Below are positions 24,438-33,298 of a stretch of DNA of 64,000 bases, one piece after another (position 1 is the first letter of the stretch; each line of letters begins with the position of its first letter). The stretch covers positions 868,001 through 932,000 of the forward strand of contig OZ240206.1 in assembly GCA_965197405.1 (NCBI GenBank), given 5' to 3'. A model generated the notes under the pieces. It did not search any database. It was not told the origin of the DNA and saw only the letters and a list, made by a program, of their open reading frames with translations. Source of the stretch: G965197405 sp965197405. Its GTDB lineage: Bacteria; Chloroflexota; Dehalococcoidia; Lucifugimonadales; JAGWBF01. A program made the translations under genes and the position numbers.

Positions 24438-26623
24438 GGGGCCGGGGAGTTGGTGGTGCTGCGAATAGCGCTTATGACTCCGTGGACGCGCTCCAGCTTG
24501 GAGAAAAGGCGGCTCAGCTGGCCGACGCTGGTCGTGTAGAGGGTGAGAGAGGTGGTAGCCGTACCGTCGGGGTTCTCGGTGGTGATTACGGAGGCTATGT
24601 TCACCCCGTCTTCAGAGACCTGGGTGGTTATGTCTCTCAAGAGACCGACCCGGTCCCAAGCCTGGATGGTAATCCTGACCGGGTAGAGTTGCCTGGTCTG
24701 GCCCCAATCAACCTTCACCAGGCGCTCCGGCTCGTCTTCGTTGCGAAGGTTGGGACAGTCCTTCTTATGCACCGTGACGCCGCGGCTGCGGGTGACGTAG
24801 CCGATGATTTCTTCGCCGGGGAGGGGGTTGCAGCACTGGCCCATGCGCATGAGCAGGTCCCCCACGCCCAACACTTGGACTCCGCTGGTGGGGCTGGATA
24901 GAGGCAGCTCCGGCCTCTGCTCCTCCTGGGGCCTCCCCTGCTGGGACGTGAGCCTGGATGCTATCTGGGTTTCGGTGATGCCGCCGGACCCCAGGGCCGC
25001 CAGAAAGTCCTCCGGGGTATCGAACCTGAACAGCCGGGCCACTTCGTGGTCGGCGATGGACATATTCAGGCGTTTAAGCTCCTTGCGGATAAGCTCTCGG
25101 CCCCGCTGGATGTTGACGCGACGCTCTTGCTTTCGGAACCACTGGCGTATCTTCTCCCGGGCGCTGGCGGAGCGGACGTAGCCAAGATCGGAGTTGAGCC
25201 AGTCCAGGCTGGGGCCTCGCGCTATTTTGGTGGTCAGAATTTCCACAGTGTCGCCGTTGTTTAGCTGGGAGTCCAGGGATACAAGCCGACCATTGACCTT
25301 GCTGCCGATGCAGCGATGGCCCAGCTCCGTGTGTATCTTGTAGGCGAAGTCTATGGGCGTAGCGCCGCTGGGAAGCTCTATGATGTCGCCCTTGGGGGTG
25401 TAGGTGAAGACCTGGTCCCGGAACAGGTCCGTCTTCACCGATTCCAAGAACTCCTCGGTGCCGGTCACTTCCCGCTGCCACTCGAGGAGTTGGCGGAGCC
25501 AGGTCATCTTGTTCTCGAAGTGCGGGTCGCCCGCATCGCCCTCCTTGTAGCGCCAGTGGGCGGCCACGCCGTACTCGGAGACCTGGTGCATGTCATAGGT
25601 CCGTATTTGCACCTCCAGGGGCGTGCCACCCTCGCACATGACGGTGGTGTGTAGGGACTGGTACAGGGTCTCCTTCGGGTTGGCGATGTAGTCGTCGAAC
25701 TGTCCGGGCATGGGATGCCACCGGTCATGTACCACTCCCAGGGCGTTGTAGCAGTCGCTTTTCGTCTTTACCAACACTCGCAAGGCGTAGAGATCGTGTA
25801 TCTGGCTTAGCTCCTTGCCCTGGGCGGCGTACTTTATCATTTTCTGATGAATGCTGTATATGTGCTTCGGCCTGCCGACGACCTGGGCATCCAGACTCAT
25901 CGAGTCCAGGTCTCTCTTCAGGGTTTCGGCGATTCCGGATATATACGTCTCCCTTTGCTCGCGTTTGGCGGCCAACATCTTGGATATTTCCCTGTACCTG
26001 TCCGGTTCCAGGTGCCTGAAGGCCATATCTTCAAGACGCCACTTGATGTCCCAGATGCCCAGGCGATGGGCCAGGGGGGTGTAGATGTCCAGCGTCTCCT
26101 GCGCGATGGCCTTCCGCCTATCGGGGGGCAGGGCTTCCAGGGTGTACATGTTGTGGAGCCTGTCGGCCAGCTTGATGAGAACCACTCGTATGTCCTCAGC
26201 CATCGCTACCAGCATCTTGCGCAGGCTCTCCGCCTGGAGACGGTCTTCTTGGAAAGGGCCGGCCTGCTGGGAGTCCTCCTTGCCCATGATGCTGAGGTCC
26301 ATCCGGGTCAGCTTGGTGACACCGTCCACCAGCCTGGCCACGTTCTCTCCGAAGCGCTTCTCCAGCTCATCATAGGTGATGCCACAGTCTTCCACGACGT
26401 CGTGTAGGAGAGCGGCGGAGATAGTGGTGGCGTCCAGGCGGAGGTTGGCAAGAAAGAGGGCTGCCTGAAGAGGGTGCTCGATGTAGGGGTCGCCGGACTT
26501 GCGGGTCTGCCCGTTGTGGCATTCTGCGGCAAAAAGATAGCTCTGCTCAACCAGGGCCACCCTATCTTCCGGAAGGTAGCCCTGGACGCGGTCAACCAAC
26601 TCTTTAACGGCGGTTGTGGTCAC
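24425..26623 (-). CDS. relA/spoT: bifunctional (p)ppGpp synthetase/hydrolase RelA/SpoT
   Basis: A 732-residue Rel protein. The HD hydrolase domain has H50 and HD at 74-75 (SAALLHDVVEDC). The synthetase domain has DLYALRVLVKTKSDCYNALG and DYIANPKETLYQSLHTTV, followed by TGS (VFTYTPKGDIIELPSGATPIDFAYKIHTE) and a C-terminal ACT domain (AWDRVGLLRDITTQVSEDGVNI). All hydrolase residues are kept, so it should both make and degrade (p)ppGpp. The start is at 26623; a perfect palindrome overlapping a -10-like box lies just upstream. Confidence 0.95.
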   Translation of the reverse strand: MTTTAVKELVDRVQGYLPEDRVALVEQSYLFAAECHNGQTRKSGDPYIEHPLQAALFLANLRLDATTISAALLHDVVEDCGITYDELEKRFGENVARLVDGVTKLTRMDLSIMGKEDSQQAGPFQEDRLQAESLRKMLVAMAEDIRVVLIKLADRLHNMYTLEALPPDRRKAIAQETLDIYTPLAHRLGIWDIKWRLEDMAFRHLEPDRYREISKMLAAKREQRETYISGIAETLKRDLDSMSLDAQVVGRPKHIYSIHQKMIKYAAQGKELSQIHDLYALRVLVKTKSDCYNALGVVHDRWHPMPGQFDDYIANPKETLYQSLHTTVMCEGGTPLEVQIRTYDMHQVSEYGVAAHWRYKEGDAGDPHFENKMTWLRQLLEWQREVTGTEEFLESVKTDLFRDQVFTYTPKGDIIELPSGATPIDFAYKIHTELGHRCIGSKVNGRLVSLDSQLNNGDTVEILTTKIARGPSLDWLNSDLGYVRSASAREKIRQWFRKQERRVNIQRGRELIRKELKRLNMSIADHEVARLFRFDTPEDFLAALGSGGITETQIASRLTSQQGRPQEEQRPELPLSSPTSGVQVLGVGDLLMRMGQCCNPLPGEEIIGYVTRSRGVTVHKKDCPNLRNEDEPERLVKVDWGQTRQLYPVRITIQAWDRVGLLRDITTQVSEDGVNIASVITTENPDGTATTSLTLYTTSVGQLSRLFSKLERVHGVISAIRSTTNSPAPSPK

Positions 26624-26642
26624 TACCTCATACCTCTGTCAG

Positions 26643-26657
26643 GGTTTATAATAAACC
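26643..26657. promoter_or_regulatory. palindrome GGTTTAT-A-ATAAACC in the relA promoter
   Basis: A 15-bp perfect palindrome 20 nt upstream of the relA start that contains a -10-like TATAAA on the minus strand, with TTGCAG about 16 nt before it. Either a promoter with an operator or coincidental AT symmetry. Confidence 0.4.
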
Positions 26658-26720
26658 ATCCTGGTACTGCAAGTCTAGGAGTGTTATGCCTTTTGCAGGG
26701 CCATTCAATTCTCCGAAAAT

Positions 26721-26814
26721 GTCATTCCGAGCGCAGCGAGGAATCTAAAGCTCTTCGGCAGTCGAGAGGCGCGAATGACAAGGATTTTAGACCCCTCACT
26801 CCGTTCGGGGTGAC
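26721..26814. repeat. MITE-like intergenic repeat
   Basis: Left arm GTCATTCCGAGCGCAGCGAG plus GAATCTAAAG; right arm TTTTAGACCCCTCACTCCGT plus TCGGGGTGAC, its inverted counterpart. Part of a dispersed family (see also 31174, 33886, 38122, 54013, 55499). No gene lies in 26624-27089. Confidence 0.75.
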
Positions 26815-26887
26815 AATTGAACAGCCCTGATGCCTTTTGCAGGGTGTTTCGGTTTTCTGGATTCTTTCCGCTGCCAGGATGGGAAGA

Positions 26888-26980
26888 CCCCTTTCCCCCT
26901 GGCGGGAGAAGGTTGGGATGAGGGGGTAATACAGCTTTCGGCGCGTCATCACCCTAACCCTCTCCCGTCAAGGGCGAGGG
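26888..26980. repeat. two-armed CCCTCTCCC-type repeat
   Basis: CCCCTTTCCCCCTGGCGGGA...GGGATGAGGGGG and the inverted arm CATCACCCTAACCCTCTCCC...AGGGCGAGGG. Palindromic intergenic repeat related to 15826-15864 and 35545-35654. Confidence 0.65.
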
Positions 26981-27089
26981 AACTCAATGACGTCGAGGAT
27001 CAAAAGGCCCTGGGAATGACACGAGAGGCGTTGCGGGTGACATGATGCGCGATGTATCCTACCACTGAACGATAAACGAGAGATATTTC

Positions 27090-28355
27090 ATGCTATACAA
27101 AGCACCCAGAGGCACTACGGACCTGCTCCCGGGAGAGCAGAAATACTGGCGATATATAGAGTCCAAGGCGGTGGACCTCTGCCGCAGCTACGGCTTCTCG
27201 CGCTTGGACACGCCCGTATTTGAAGGTTCGGGGCTTTTCGCTCGCTCCGTGGGCGAGGGCACGGACATCGTCGAGAAGGAGATGTATACCTTCGAGGACA
27301 GGGGCGGGGACTCCGTCACGCTCCGCCCCGAGGGAACGGCCCCCGTGTGCCGGGCTTACCTGGAGCACGGCATGCACAACCTTCCCCAGCCGGTCCGCCT
27401 CTACTACTTCTGCCCCGTTTTCCGGTACGAGCGCCCCCAGGCAGGCCGCTACCGGGAGCATCACCAGTTCGGCGCCGAGGTCCTGGGTGATGCCGACCCA
27501 TCGGTGGACGCCGAGGTAATCGAGCTGGCATGGCAGCTCATGTCTTCCCTGGGGCTGCAGGGGCTTTCTCTGCTAGTCAACAGCATCGGCGACGCCCAAT
27601 GCCGGCCCGCATACATAGACCATCTCAAGAGGTACTACTCGGGCCATATATCGGAGCTATGCAACGACTGCCGCGCCCGGCTGGAGCGCAACCCCCTGCG
27701 TCTCCTGGACTGCAAAGAGGCTTCCTGCCAGGTATTGGGGAGGGAAGCGCCCCGGTCCGTAGAGTGCTTGTGCTCCGACTGCCAGGACCATTGGGACAGC
27801 CTACGGCGCTACCTGGGACTCATGGGCATACCCTACACGGTGGACCACCGGCTGGTACGGGGCCTGGACTACTATACGAGGACCGTATTCGAGATACAGC
27901 CGGCCCAGGAAGGCTCTCAGAGCACCATCTGCGGCGGTGGCCGGTATGACGGGCTTATTGAACAGATAGGAGGCAGGCCCACTCCCGGCATCGGCTTTGC
28001 CACAGGGATGGAGCGGATGGTCCTCAATCTCAAGCGTGACGAGGTGGAAGTACCCGACGAACCCAAAACCCGGTATTTAGTAGCCAGCACCAGCGAGAAG
28101 ACCCGGGATGCAGCCGTCCGCATTGCTTCCGGGTTGAAGCGGGCGGGGGTCGGAGCCATCCTGGGCAGCGGCTCGAGGAGCCTGCGGGGGCAGCTCCGGC
28201 AGGCCAACGCCCTGGGCGCGCACTACGTGGTCATCGTGGGCGAGGAGGAGTTGGAGAAGGAACAGGTGAGCGTTCGTGACATGTCGCAAGGGGGAGGGCA
28301 GGAGGTGAAGCCGATAGCCCAGCTCTTTGAGCATCTGACAACCCCGCCGGAGTGA
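27090..28355 (+). CDS. hisS: histidyl-tRNA synthetase
   Basis: A 421-residue class II synthetase: YKAPRGTTDLLPGEQKYW at the N-terminus, motif 2 FRYERPQAGRYREHHQFGAE, the histidine-specific LVRGLDYYTRTVFE, GGGRYDGLIEQIGG (His A region), motif 3 PGIGFATGMERM, and the C-terminal anticodon-binding domain. It charges tRNA-His. The stop overlaps the GTG start of the cation exporter gene by 4 nt (GTGA). Normal length. Confidence 0.95.
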   Translation: MLYKAPRGTTDLLPGEQKYWRYIESKAVDLCRSYGFSRLDTPVFEGSGLFARSVGEGTDIVEKEMYTFEDRGGDSVTLRPEGTAPVCRAYLEHGMHNLPQPVRLYYFCPVFRYERPQAGRYREHHQFGAEVLGDADPSVDAEVIELAWQLMSSLGLQGLSLLVNSIGDAQCRPAYIDHLKRYYSGHISELCNDCRARLERNPLRLLDCKEASCQVLGREAPRSVECLCSDCQDHWDSLRRYLGLMGIPYTVDHRLVRGLDYYTRTVFEIQPAQEGSQSTICGGGRYDGLIEQIGGRPTPGIGFATGMERMVLNLKRDEVEVPDEPKTRYLVASTSEKTRDAAVRIASGLKRAGVGAILGSGSRSLRGQLRQANALGAHYVVIVGEEELEKEQVSVRDMSQGGGQEVKPIAQLFEHLTTPPE

Positions 28356-29260
28356 GAACAGCCGTGACCTCTCCCGTCTCAAGAGCAAAAAGCCAGCGGG
28401 TTATCAAGCTGACCCTTGTCCTCCTCATAGTTGTGTTCATAGGGGAGGCAATAGGAGGCTACTACACCCACAGCCTCGCCCTTCTATCCGACGCGGGGCA
28501 TCTCCTGACGGATATAGGAGCGTTGGTCATGGCCCTGGTGGCCTTCTGGATAGCCCGGCGCCCGGCCAGCCGCTCCCGCACCTACGGGTACCAGCGCGCC
28601 GAAATTATAGCCGCCCTTGCCAACGGCCTCACTCTATGGGCCGTTGCAGCATACATAGCCTACAACGGCTACCACAGACTGGCGGACCCTCCGGAGATAC
28701 ATGGCCTGTATATGCTGATCGTAGCCGTCGTCGGCTTCACCGGCCAGAGCGTGGGGGCGCTCCTTCTCAGGCAGGCAGTCAAAGAGAGCCTTAACGCCAA
28801 AGGCGCGTTTATTCACGTGGCTACGGATGCGGCCCAGTCTATGGGAGTGATCATAGCCGCGCTAATCATACTTCTCTCGGGATGGCACCTGGTAGACCCC
28901 ATAATAAGCCTGGTGATAGCCGTAATGGTGGCATGGGGTGGCGGACGCATTGTGGTACAGGCCGTGCACATCCTCCTCGAAGGAGCGCCCGTGGAGGTCA
29001 ACCTGCCTTCCTTGAAGTATTCCCTGGAGACTGTCCGGGGAGTGAAGGAGGTCCACGACCTCCACGTATGGACCATAACCTCCGGCTATAATGCCATGAG
29101 CGCCCACGTGAAGCTGGAAGAGGAGGTCAGCCCGGAGGGTTCCCGAAGGGCATTGTCGGCCCTGCGCCACCTGTCCATACACAGGTTTGGCATCGCGCAC
29201 GTGACGATACAGCTTGAGGACAGAGACATGGACTGCAACGAGGTCCACACCACTTTCTAA
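28352..29260 (+). CDS. cation diffusion facilitator (zinc/cobalt/cadmium exporter)
   Basis: A 302-residue CDF transporter with six hydrophobic segments in the first 200 residues. SLALLSDAGHLLTDIGALV carries the HxxxD metal site, and FIHVATDAAQSMGVIIAALI the second HxxxD. The cytoplasmic C-terminal domain (LPSLKYSLETVRGVKEVHDLHVWTIT) is typical of ZitB/CzcD. It exports divalent metals by proton antiport; specificity cannot be read. The start is GTG overlapping the hisS stop; an in-frame GTG 12 nt later is an alternative. Confidence 0.9.
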   Translation: MRTAVTSPVSRAKSQRVIKLTLVLLIVVFIGEAIGGYYTHSLALLSDAGHLLTDIGALVMALVAFWIARRPASRSRTYGYQRAEIIAALANGLTLWAVAAYIAYNGYHRLADPPEIHGLYMLIVAVVGFTGQSVGALLLRQAVKESLNAKGAFIHVATDAAQSMGVIIAALIILLSGWHLVDPIISLVIAVMVAWGGGRIVVQAVHILLEGAPVEVNLPSLKYSLETVRGVKEVHDLHVWTITSGYNAMSAHVKLEEEVSPEGSRRALSALRHLSIHRFGIAHVTIQLEDRDMDCNEVHTTF

Positions 29261-29272
29261 ACTGTGGGGCGA

Positions 29273-30073
29273 CTATTGGGCCGAGGGGAAGTTGGGGGTC
29301 CGTCTTTCCTGCAACGCCTGTAGGCCCTCCCTGACGTCGGCGCCGGCAAAGCCCAGCATCTCCACAGCCAGGGAGTAGTCAAAAGAGGTGTGCCCCGCCA
29401 TCCTGAGCCACTGGTTCAGGGCGCGCTTGGTCCACCGGATGGCGGGCTGCGGCCCTGAAGCCAGCTTGCGGGCTACCTCTGTAGCCCTCGGCATCAGCTC
29501 ATCGTGGGGCACCGCCATGCTCACCAGCCCGATGCGCTCCGCCTCTCTGCCGTCCAGAAAGTCGCATGTAAGGAGATAGTATTTCGTCTTGGCCATGCCG
29601 CAGAGGAGAGGCCAGATGATGCAGGCGTGGTCGCCTGCGGCCACGCCCAGGCGCACGTGGCCGTCGGTTATGCGGGCGTTCTCGGAGGCGATGGAGATGT
29701 CCGCCATCAGGGCCACGGCCAGTCCCGCGCCCACCGCCACGCCATTGATGGCCGACACCACAGGCTTGTCCAGGTTCACCATGTTATAAACGATGTCGCC
29801 AGCCTCTTTCATGTTATTGGCGATGGCCTCCGGGTTGCCAAATGAGTTCTCTATCATCTCGAAATCGCCGCCCGCGGAAAAGGCCCTTCCCGCCCCCGTG
29901 ACAAGGGCTACCCGGACCTCCGAGTCCTCCCCTATATCCAGCCAGATGCGGCCCAGCTCGTAGTGGAGACGGGAGTTGGCGGCATTCAGGACATCGGGCC
30001 GGTTTATGGTCAGGAAGGCGATGCCGTCCTTCTTCTCCACCAACAGGTGCTGGTAGGCGCTGTAATCGGTCAT
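29273..30073 (-). CDS. enoyl-CoA hydratase/isomerase family protein
   Basis: A 266-residue crotonase-fold protein: FLTINRPDVLNAANSRLHYEL, the oxyanion-hole segment VTGAGRAFSAGGDFEMIE, and AINGVAVGAGLAVALMADISIASENARI. The usual general-acid glutamate positions after the second loop (RLGVAAGDHACIIWPLLCGM) carry D/H instead of the E/E of true hydratases, so hydratase activity is uncertain and another crotonase reaction is possible. A second family member lies 215 bp upstream on the same strand. Convergent with the CDF gene. Confidence 0.85.
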   Translation of the reverse strand: MTDYSAYQHLLVEKKDGIAFLTINRPDVLNAANSRLHYELGRIWLDIGEDSEVRVALVTGAGRAFSAGGDFEMIENSFGNPEAIANNMKEAGDIVYNMVNLDKPVVSAINGVAVGAGLAVALMADISIASENARITDGHVRLGVAAGDHACIIWPLLCGMAKTKYYLLTCDFLDGREAERIGLVSMAVPHDELMPRATEVARKLASGPQPAIRWTKRALNQWLRMAGHTSFDYSLAVEMLGFAGADVREGLQALQERRTPNFPSAQ

Positions 30074-30175
30074 AGCCTAATCATTCCTCCTCTCGATTCG
30101 CCGTGTATTTCCGACTTACGCAAACGGCTAAAATCCTCATTGATACGTGAATGAATATCTTAAACCGGCCCACGC

Positions 30176-30238
30176 GTCATTCCCGTGAAAACGGGAATCC
30201 ATCTGGCGCTTCTGGACTCCCACTTCGTGGAAGTGACG
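30176..30238. repeat. CATTCCCGTGAAAACGGGAATCC hairpin-type repeat
   Basis: CATTCCCGTGAAAACGGGAA forms a hairpin; TCTGGACTCCCACTTCGTGG then GAAGTGACG forms a second. It fills the gap between the two crotonase genes. Same family as 18280-18313, 52905-53030 and 59497-59608. Confidence 0.65.
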
Positions 30239-30288
30239 ATGGGGAAGTCGTCGGGGTTTGGTGTATTGTTCACGTATCAATAAAATCC

Positions 30289-31068
30289 CTAAAACCTTGG
30301 CTGTCTCTTCTCTCTAAAGGCCTGGATACCTTCCCTGGGATGGGATGAAGTGGCGACGAACTGGACGAAGGACTGTATCTCGAAAGCGACCCCGTCCCGC
30401 AGGGCCATGTCCTGGCCGCGCAGGGCGGCCCGCTTGGTCCAGCCCAGGCCCGCTCTGCTCTTCCCCCGCAGGGCGTCGAGGAGCTTCCCCACCTCCTCAT
30501 CCAGCTTATCGGCCGGCACCGCCCTCAGGACCAGGCCCCACTCCTCCGCCTCCTTTCCCGAGAGCCAGCGGCCCGTGAGCAGAAGCTCCATCGCCTTCTG
30601 CGAACCCAGCTTGCGCGGCAGGCGCTGGGTGGAGCCGCCGCCGGGCATGAGGCCGTAGTTGGCGTGCTGGTCCCCAATCCGGACGTCCTCGGCAGCGATG
30701 ACCATGTCGCACGCGAGCATCAGCTCCAGGCCCCCCGCCAGAACGAAGCCATGCACTACTGCGATCACCGGCAGGGGAAGCTCCTCCAGCCGGAAAAGAA
30801 GGGCGTTGAGGTCCTCCAGGTAGCTGCCGAGCAGGAGATAATCGTCGAAGGCCCGGTCCAGGTGGTTCAGGTCCGCCCCCGCGCAGAAGGCGCGCCCCTC
30901 TCCGCGAATGACCAGTGCTTTCACCTCGGCCAGCTTCTCCACCTGGTCTACCGCGAGGGCAAGCTCCTCGACGACGTGAGGGCTCAGGGCGTTGAGGGCG
31001 TCGGGCCGGTTGAGAGTGAGGGTTGCTACGGGGCCGTCCACGGCCAGCTTGATAGTTTCGTAGTCCAT
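30289..31068 (-). CDS. enoyl-CoA hydratase/isomerase family protein
   Basis: A 259-residue crotonase-fold enzyme: VATLTLNRPDALNALSPHVV, oxyanion-hole IRGEGRAFCAGADLNHLD, and VVHGFVLAGGLELMLACDMV. The E in GGLELML fits a hydratase-like acid, while the second position (NYGLMPGGGSTQRL) has the usual P-GGG-STQRL stretch. It acts on acyl-CoA esters; the pathway is not shown. The start at 31068 is chosen because AGAGGAGG lies 8 nt before that ATG. A longer frame to 31116 lacks an RBS and family similarity. Confidence 0.85.
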   Translation of the reverse strand: MDYETIKLAVDGPVATLTLNRPDALNALSPHVVEELALAVDQVEKLAEVKALVIRGEGRAFCAGADLNHLDRAFDDYLLLGSYLEDLNALLFRLEELPLPVIAVVHGFVLAGGLELMLACDMVIAAEDVRIGDQHANYGLMPGGGSTQRLPRKLGSQKAMELLLTGRWLSGKEAEEWGLVLRAVPADKLDEEVGKLLDALRGKSRAGLGWTKRAALRGQDMALRDGVAFEIQSFVQFVATSSHPREGIQAFREKRQPRF

Positions 31069-31173
31069 CCTTGGCCTCCTCTTTGCCCATTTTATCCATC
31101 GGGCCGTTGCACCCAATCATACTACAGCAGCTTGCGCGGTGTCAGTCGCGCTGGAATAGTGGGCCTTTTCATT

Positions 31174-31306
31174 GTCACCCCGAGCGGAGCGAGGGGTCTA
31201 AAATCCTGGGTGACCGCTGTGTTTTTCCGGCCGGTACGTCTTGATTCCGGTTTTTGTTAGGCGCCATTTTAGATTCCTCACCCCGCTTCGCTCCGTTCGG
31301 AATGAC
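31174..31306. repeat. MITE-like repeat, full copy
   Basis: Left arm GTCACCCCGAGCGGAGCGAG plus GGGTCTAAAATCC; right arm TTTTAGATTCCTCACCCCGC then TTCGCTCCGTTCGGAATGAC. The inner text (TTGATTCCGG, GTTAG, CCATTT) matches the copy at 55499-55632. Lies between the crotonase gene and fur. Confidence 0.75.
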
Positions 31307-31373
31307 ACGCGGCGAGGGCCTGTATTGATCTAACGACGACAATGAGACGGCCTTGTCGCCGCATCCGGCATCC

Positions 31374-31402
31374 TTGACGCCTGTAGGGGACTGCGGTACA
31401 GT
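31374..31402 (+). promoter_or_regulatory. promoter of the fur-family gene
   Basis: TTGACG, 17-nt spacer, TACAGT. The -10 overlaps the small palindrome TACAGTGTA. The regulator's ATG is 38 nt downstream. Autoregulation at the -10 is possible. Confidence 0.45.
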
Positions 31403-31439
31403 GTACTCGGTGACAGTATTTGCAACTGAAGAGACTTGC

Positions 31440-31913
31440 ATGAGCAGGCACACGGAAATCCTCGAGATGGTGAAGGCCCAGGGGTTGCGCCTCACGCCGC
31501 AACGACTGATTATCCTTTCCGCCATAGCCGAGGGCGAAGGTCACATGAACGTGGACGAGGTGTACCGCCGGGCCAGGCTTGTATACCCCTACATGGATAT
31601 AGCCACCGTCTATCGCACCCTGCACCTTTTCAAGAGGCTTCGCCTGGTCACCGAGGTGGGAATGGGGGACAGGCTCCATTACGAGCTGACGGACCCCAAC
31701 GCCCGCCATCATCACATGGTGTGCCGGGCCTGCGGGAAGGCCTTCAACCTCAGCCCCAGCTACCTCGACGAGTTCCGTACCCGGCTTGTGGACGAGTTTG
31801 GATTCGAGCCTGACCTGGACAACTTCACCGTGACGGGCACCTGCTCGGGGTGCCAGTCCACCAATGAAAGCAACGGAAAGCAACGGCCAGAGGGCTTGAG
31901 GCCATCCGGCTAA
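31440..31913 (+). CDS. Fur family transcriptional regulator
   Basis: A 157-residue Fur-like metalloregulator from ATG 31440. The winged helix is GLRLTPQRLIILSAIAEGEGHMNVDEVYRRARLVYPYMDIATVYRTLHLF; the metal site includes HYELTDPNARHHHMVCRACGKAF. Two CxxC pairs (CRAC, CSGC) form the structural zinc site. Whether it senses iron, zinc, peroxide or manganese cannot be decided. The in-frame upstream extension to 31353 lacks similarity. It is followed after 116 nt by the DUF167 gene. Confidence 0.9.
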   Translation: MSRHTEILEMVKAQGLRLTPQRLIILSAIAEGEGHMNVDEVYRRARLVYPYMDIATVYRTLHLFKRLRLVTEVGMGDRLHYELTDPNARHHHMVCRACGKAFNLSPSYLDEFRTRLVDEFGFEPDLDNFTVTGTCSGCQSTNESNGKQRPEGLRPSG

Positions 31914-32029
31914 CGGGCATCGCCACACCCACGCGTCATGCACCCGCTGCAATGACCGGGCTAGGTGTGGCCGTTTACTGGTCAATAAAGCACATCAAAG
32001 CACATCAAAGCATATCGAGGGGCAGCAGA

Positions 32030-32314
32030 TTGGCACGGGACGGCGGCGGCATCAGGGTGAAAGTCCGGCCCAGGGCATCGCGGGACCAGTGCATGGGTTT
32101 CCGGGGGGACGTGCTTCAGGTCAGGGTGACGGCCCCACCTGAGCGGGGCAAGGCCAACCATGCCCTGGTAAAGCTGCTGGCCGAGACGCTGGAAGTACCC
32201 GAAAGCAGGATCAGGGTTCTCAAGGGCCACGCATCCCGCGATAAATGGGTGGCTATAGACGGCCTTTCCCCGGATAGCGTGTACCACAGGCTGATGGGCG
32301 GGCAACCGGAATGA
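32030..32314 (+). CDS. DUF167 (YggU-like) protein
   Basis: About 94 residues from a TTG start at 32030 (GAGGGG upstream). GGIRVKVRPRASRDQCMGF, VRVTAPPERGKANHALVKLLAETL and SRIRVLKGHASRDKWVAI are the DUF167 hallmarks. Function unknown in the family. ATGA overlap with the next gene (32311-32314). An ATG-initiated longer frame starts at 31952 across the odd direct repeat AAGCACATC-AAAGCACATC, which does not look coding. Confidence 0.85.
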   Translation: MARDGGGIRVKVRPRASRDQCMGFRGDVLQVRVTAPPERGKANHALVKLLAETLEVPESRIRVLKGHASRDKWVAIDGLSPDSVYHRLMGGQPE

Positions 32315-32760
32315 ATTTCAGCTGGGTCATTCAGGGGAAGCTCGCCGGCTCCATGGGGCCTGTCCATGAAGAAGAGCTCCTCTACCTGAAAGAGCGGGGC
32401 ATAGGGGCCATAGTGAGGCTGGAGCGGCGCACCATCTCCGGCGAGGGGGCCGGCCTGGCCGACATGGGCGAACCCGTGCCCGATTCCTATCCGCCTACTA
32501 TGAGCCAGATTGACCGCATCATAGACTTCATCAACGATCAAGTCCGTAAGGACGCTCCGGTGGCCGTTTCCTGCCGGGCCGGTATCGGCAGGACGGGCAC
32601 GGTGCTCGCCTGCTACCTTGTGCATACGGGTTACAGCGCCAAGGAGGCCCTGGAACAGGTGCGGACCCTGCGGCCAGGCTCCGTAGAAAGTCCCGAGCAG
32701 TTGGACTTCGTGTACAGGTACGAGGAGAGGCTGAAAAGCCAGGAAGCGCCTTCAGCCTGA
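32311..32760 (+). CDS. dual-specificity-type protein phosphatase
   Basis: A 149-residue cysteine phosphatase. The P-loop SCRAGIGRTG (C88, R94) is the CX5R signature, and the upstream GSMGPVHEEELLYLKERGI and YPPTMSQIDRIIDFI fit the DUSP23-like family. It hydrolyses phosphoesters on proteins or small molecules. Coupled to DUF167 by a 4-nt overlap. Intact catalytic loop. Confidence 0.9.
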   Translation: MNFSWVIQGKLAGSMGPVHEEELLYLKERGIGAIVRLERRTISGEGAGLADMGEPVPDSYPPTMSQIDRIIDFINDQVRKDAPVAVSCRAGIGRTGTVLACYLVHTGYSAKEALEQVRTLRPGSVESPEQLDFVYRYEERLKSQEAPSA

Positions 32761-32786
32761 CTATCTCCGGCATTGCCCCGCGATAA

Positions 32787-33260
32787 TCACGGACCGCCGC
32801 CCGTTCTCGCACTTCGGAGGGAGTCCCAGTACTGCTCCCACTGGCGCCGGACCTCCTCCTCCGTCGCGCCCATGTCATAGGCCGGCGAAATCAGTGGCAG
32901 GGCGCGCTCGACCTTCACCAGCACGATGGCAGAGATGGGATTGGAGATATTCCCGCTCCTGTAGGACTCGACAATCTCTTCATAGCGCGACCCCTCGGAG
33001 AGAATGACGGCCGTGCCCTTGAAACGGTACCCCTTGCGCAAAACGGGGTCAACGACGTTGACCTCAATCGCCGGGTTCAGTCTCAGATTCTCCATCGTCC
33101 CAGGGGAGCGAAGGTCGGCGAAAACCAGGTGCTCGTCGTCCCAGGCGGTGGTTGTCCCCTTGGGCGATAGATTCGGAGTCCCATCAGGGCAGACAGTAGC
33201 GACAAATCCAAGCCTCTGCTCGCGTAACACGCGCTTCATCTCTTCGGTTAGCATAGCCAT
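32787..33260 (-). CDS. pyridoxamine 5'-phosphate oxidase-like flavin-binding protein
   Basis: A 157-residue split-barrel protein: LREQRLGFVATVCPDGTPNLSPKGTT and HLVFADLRSPGTMENLRLNPAIEVNVVDPVLRKGYRFKG are typical of PPOX-like proteins binding FMN or F420. Substrate unknown. ATG 33260 is chosen because GGAGGGGGCGAAGAT precedes it; the frame open to 33434 is the antisense-like end of the neighbouring pncC. Converges with the phosphatase gene. Confidence 0.85.
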   Translation of the reverse strand: MAMLTEEMKRVLREQRLGFVATVCPDGTPNLSPKGTTTAWDDEHLVFADLRSPGTMENLRLNPAIEVNVVDPVLRKGYRFKGTAVILSEGSRYEEIVESYRSGNISNPISAIVLVKVERALPLISPAYDMGATEEEVRRQWEQYWDSLRSARTGGGP

Positions 33261-33298
33261 ATCTTCGCCCCCTCCAATAGACCTTGAGGCCTGTAGGA

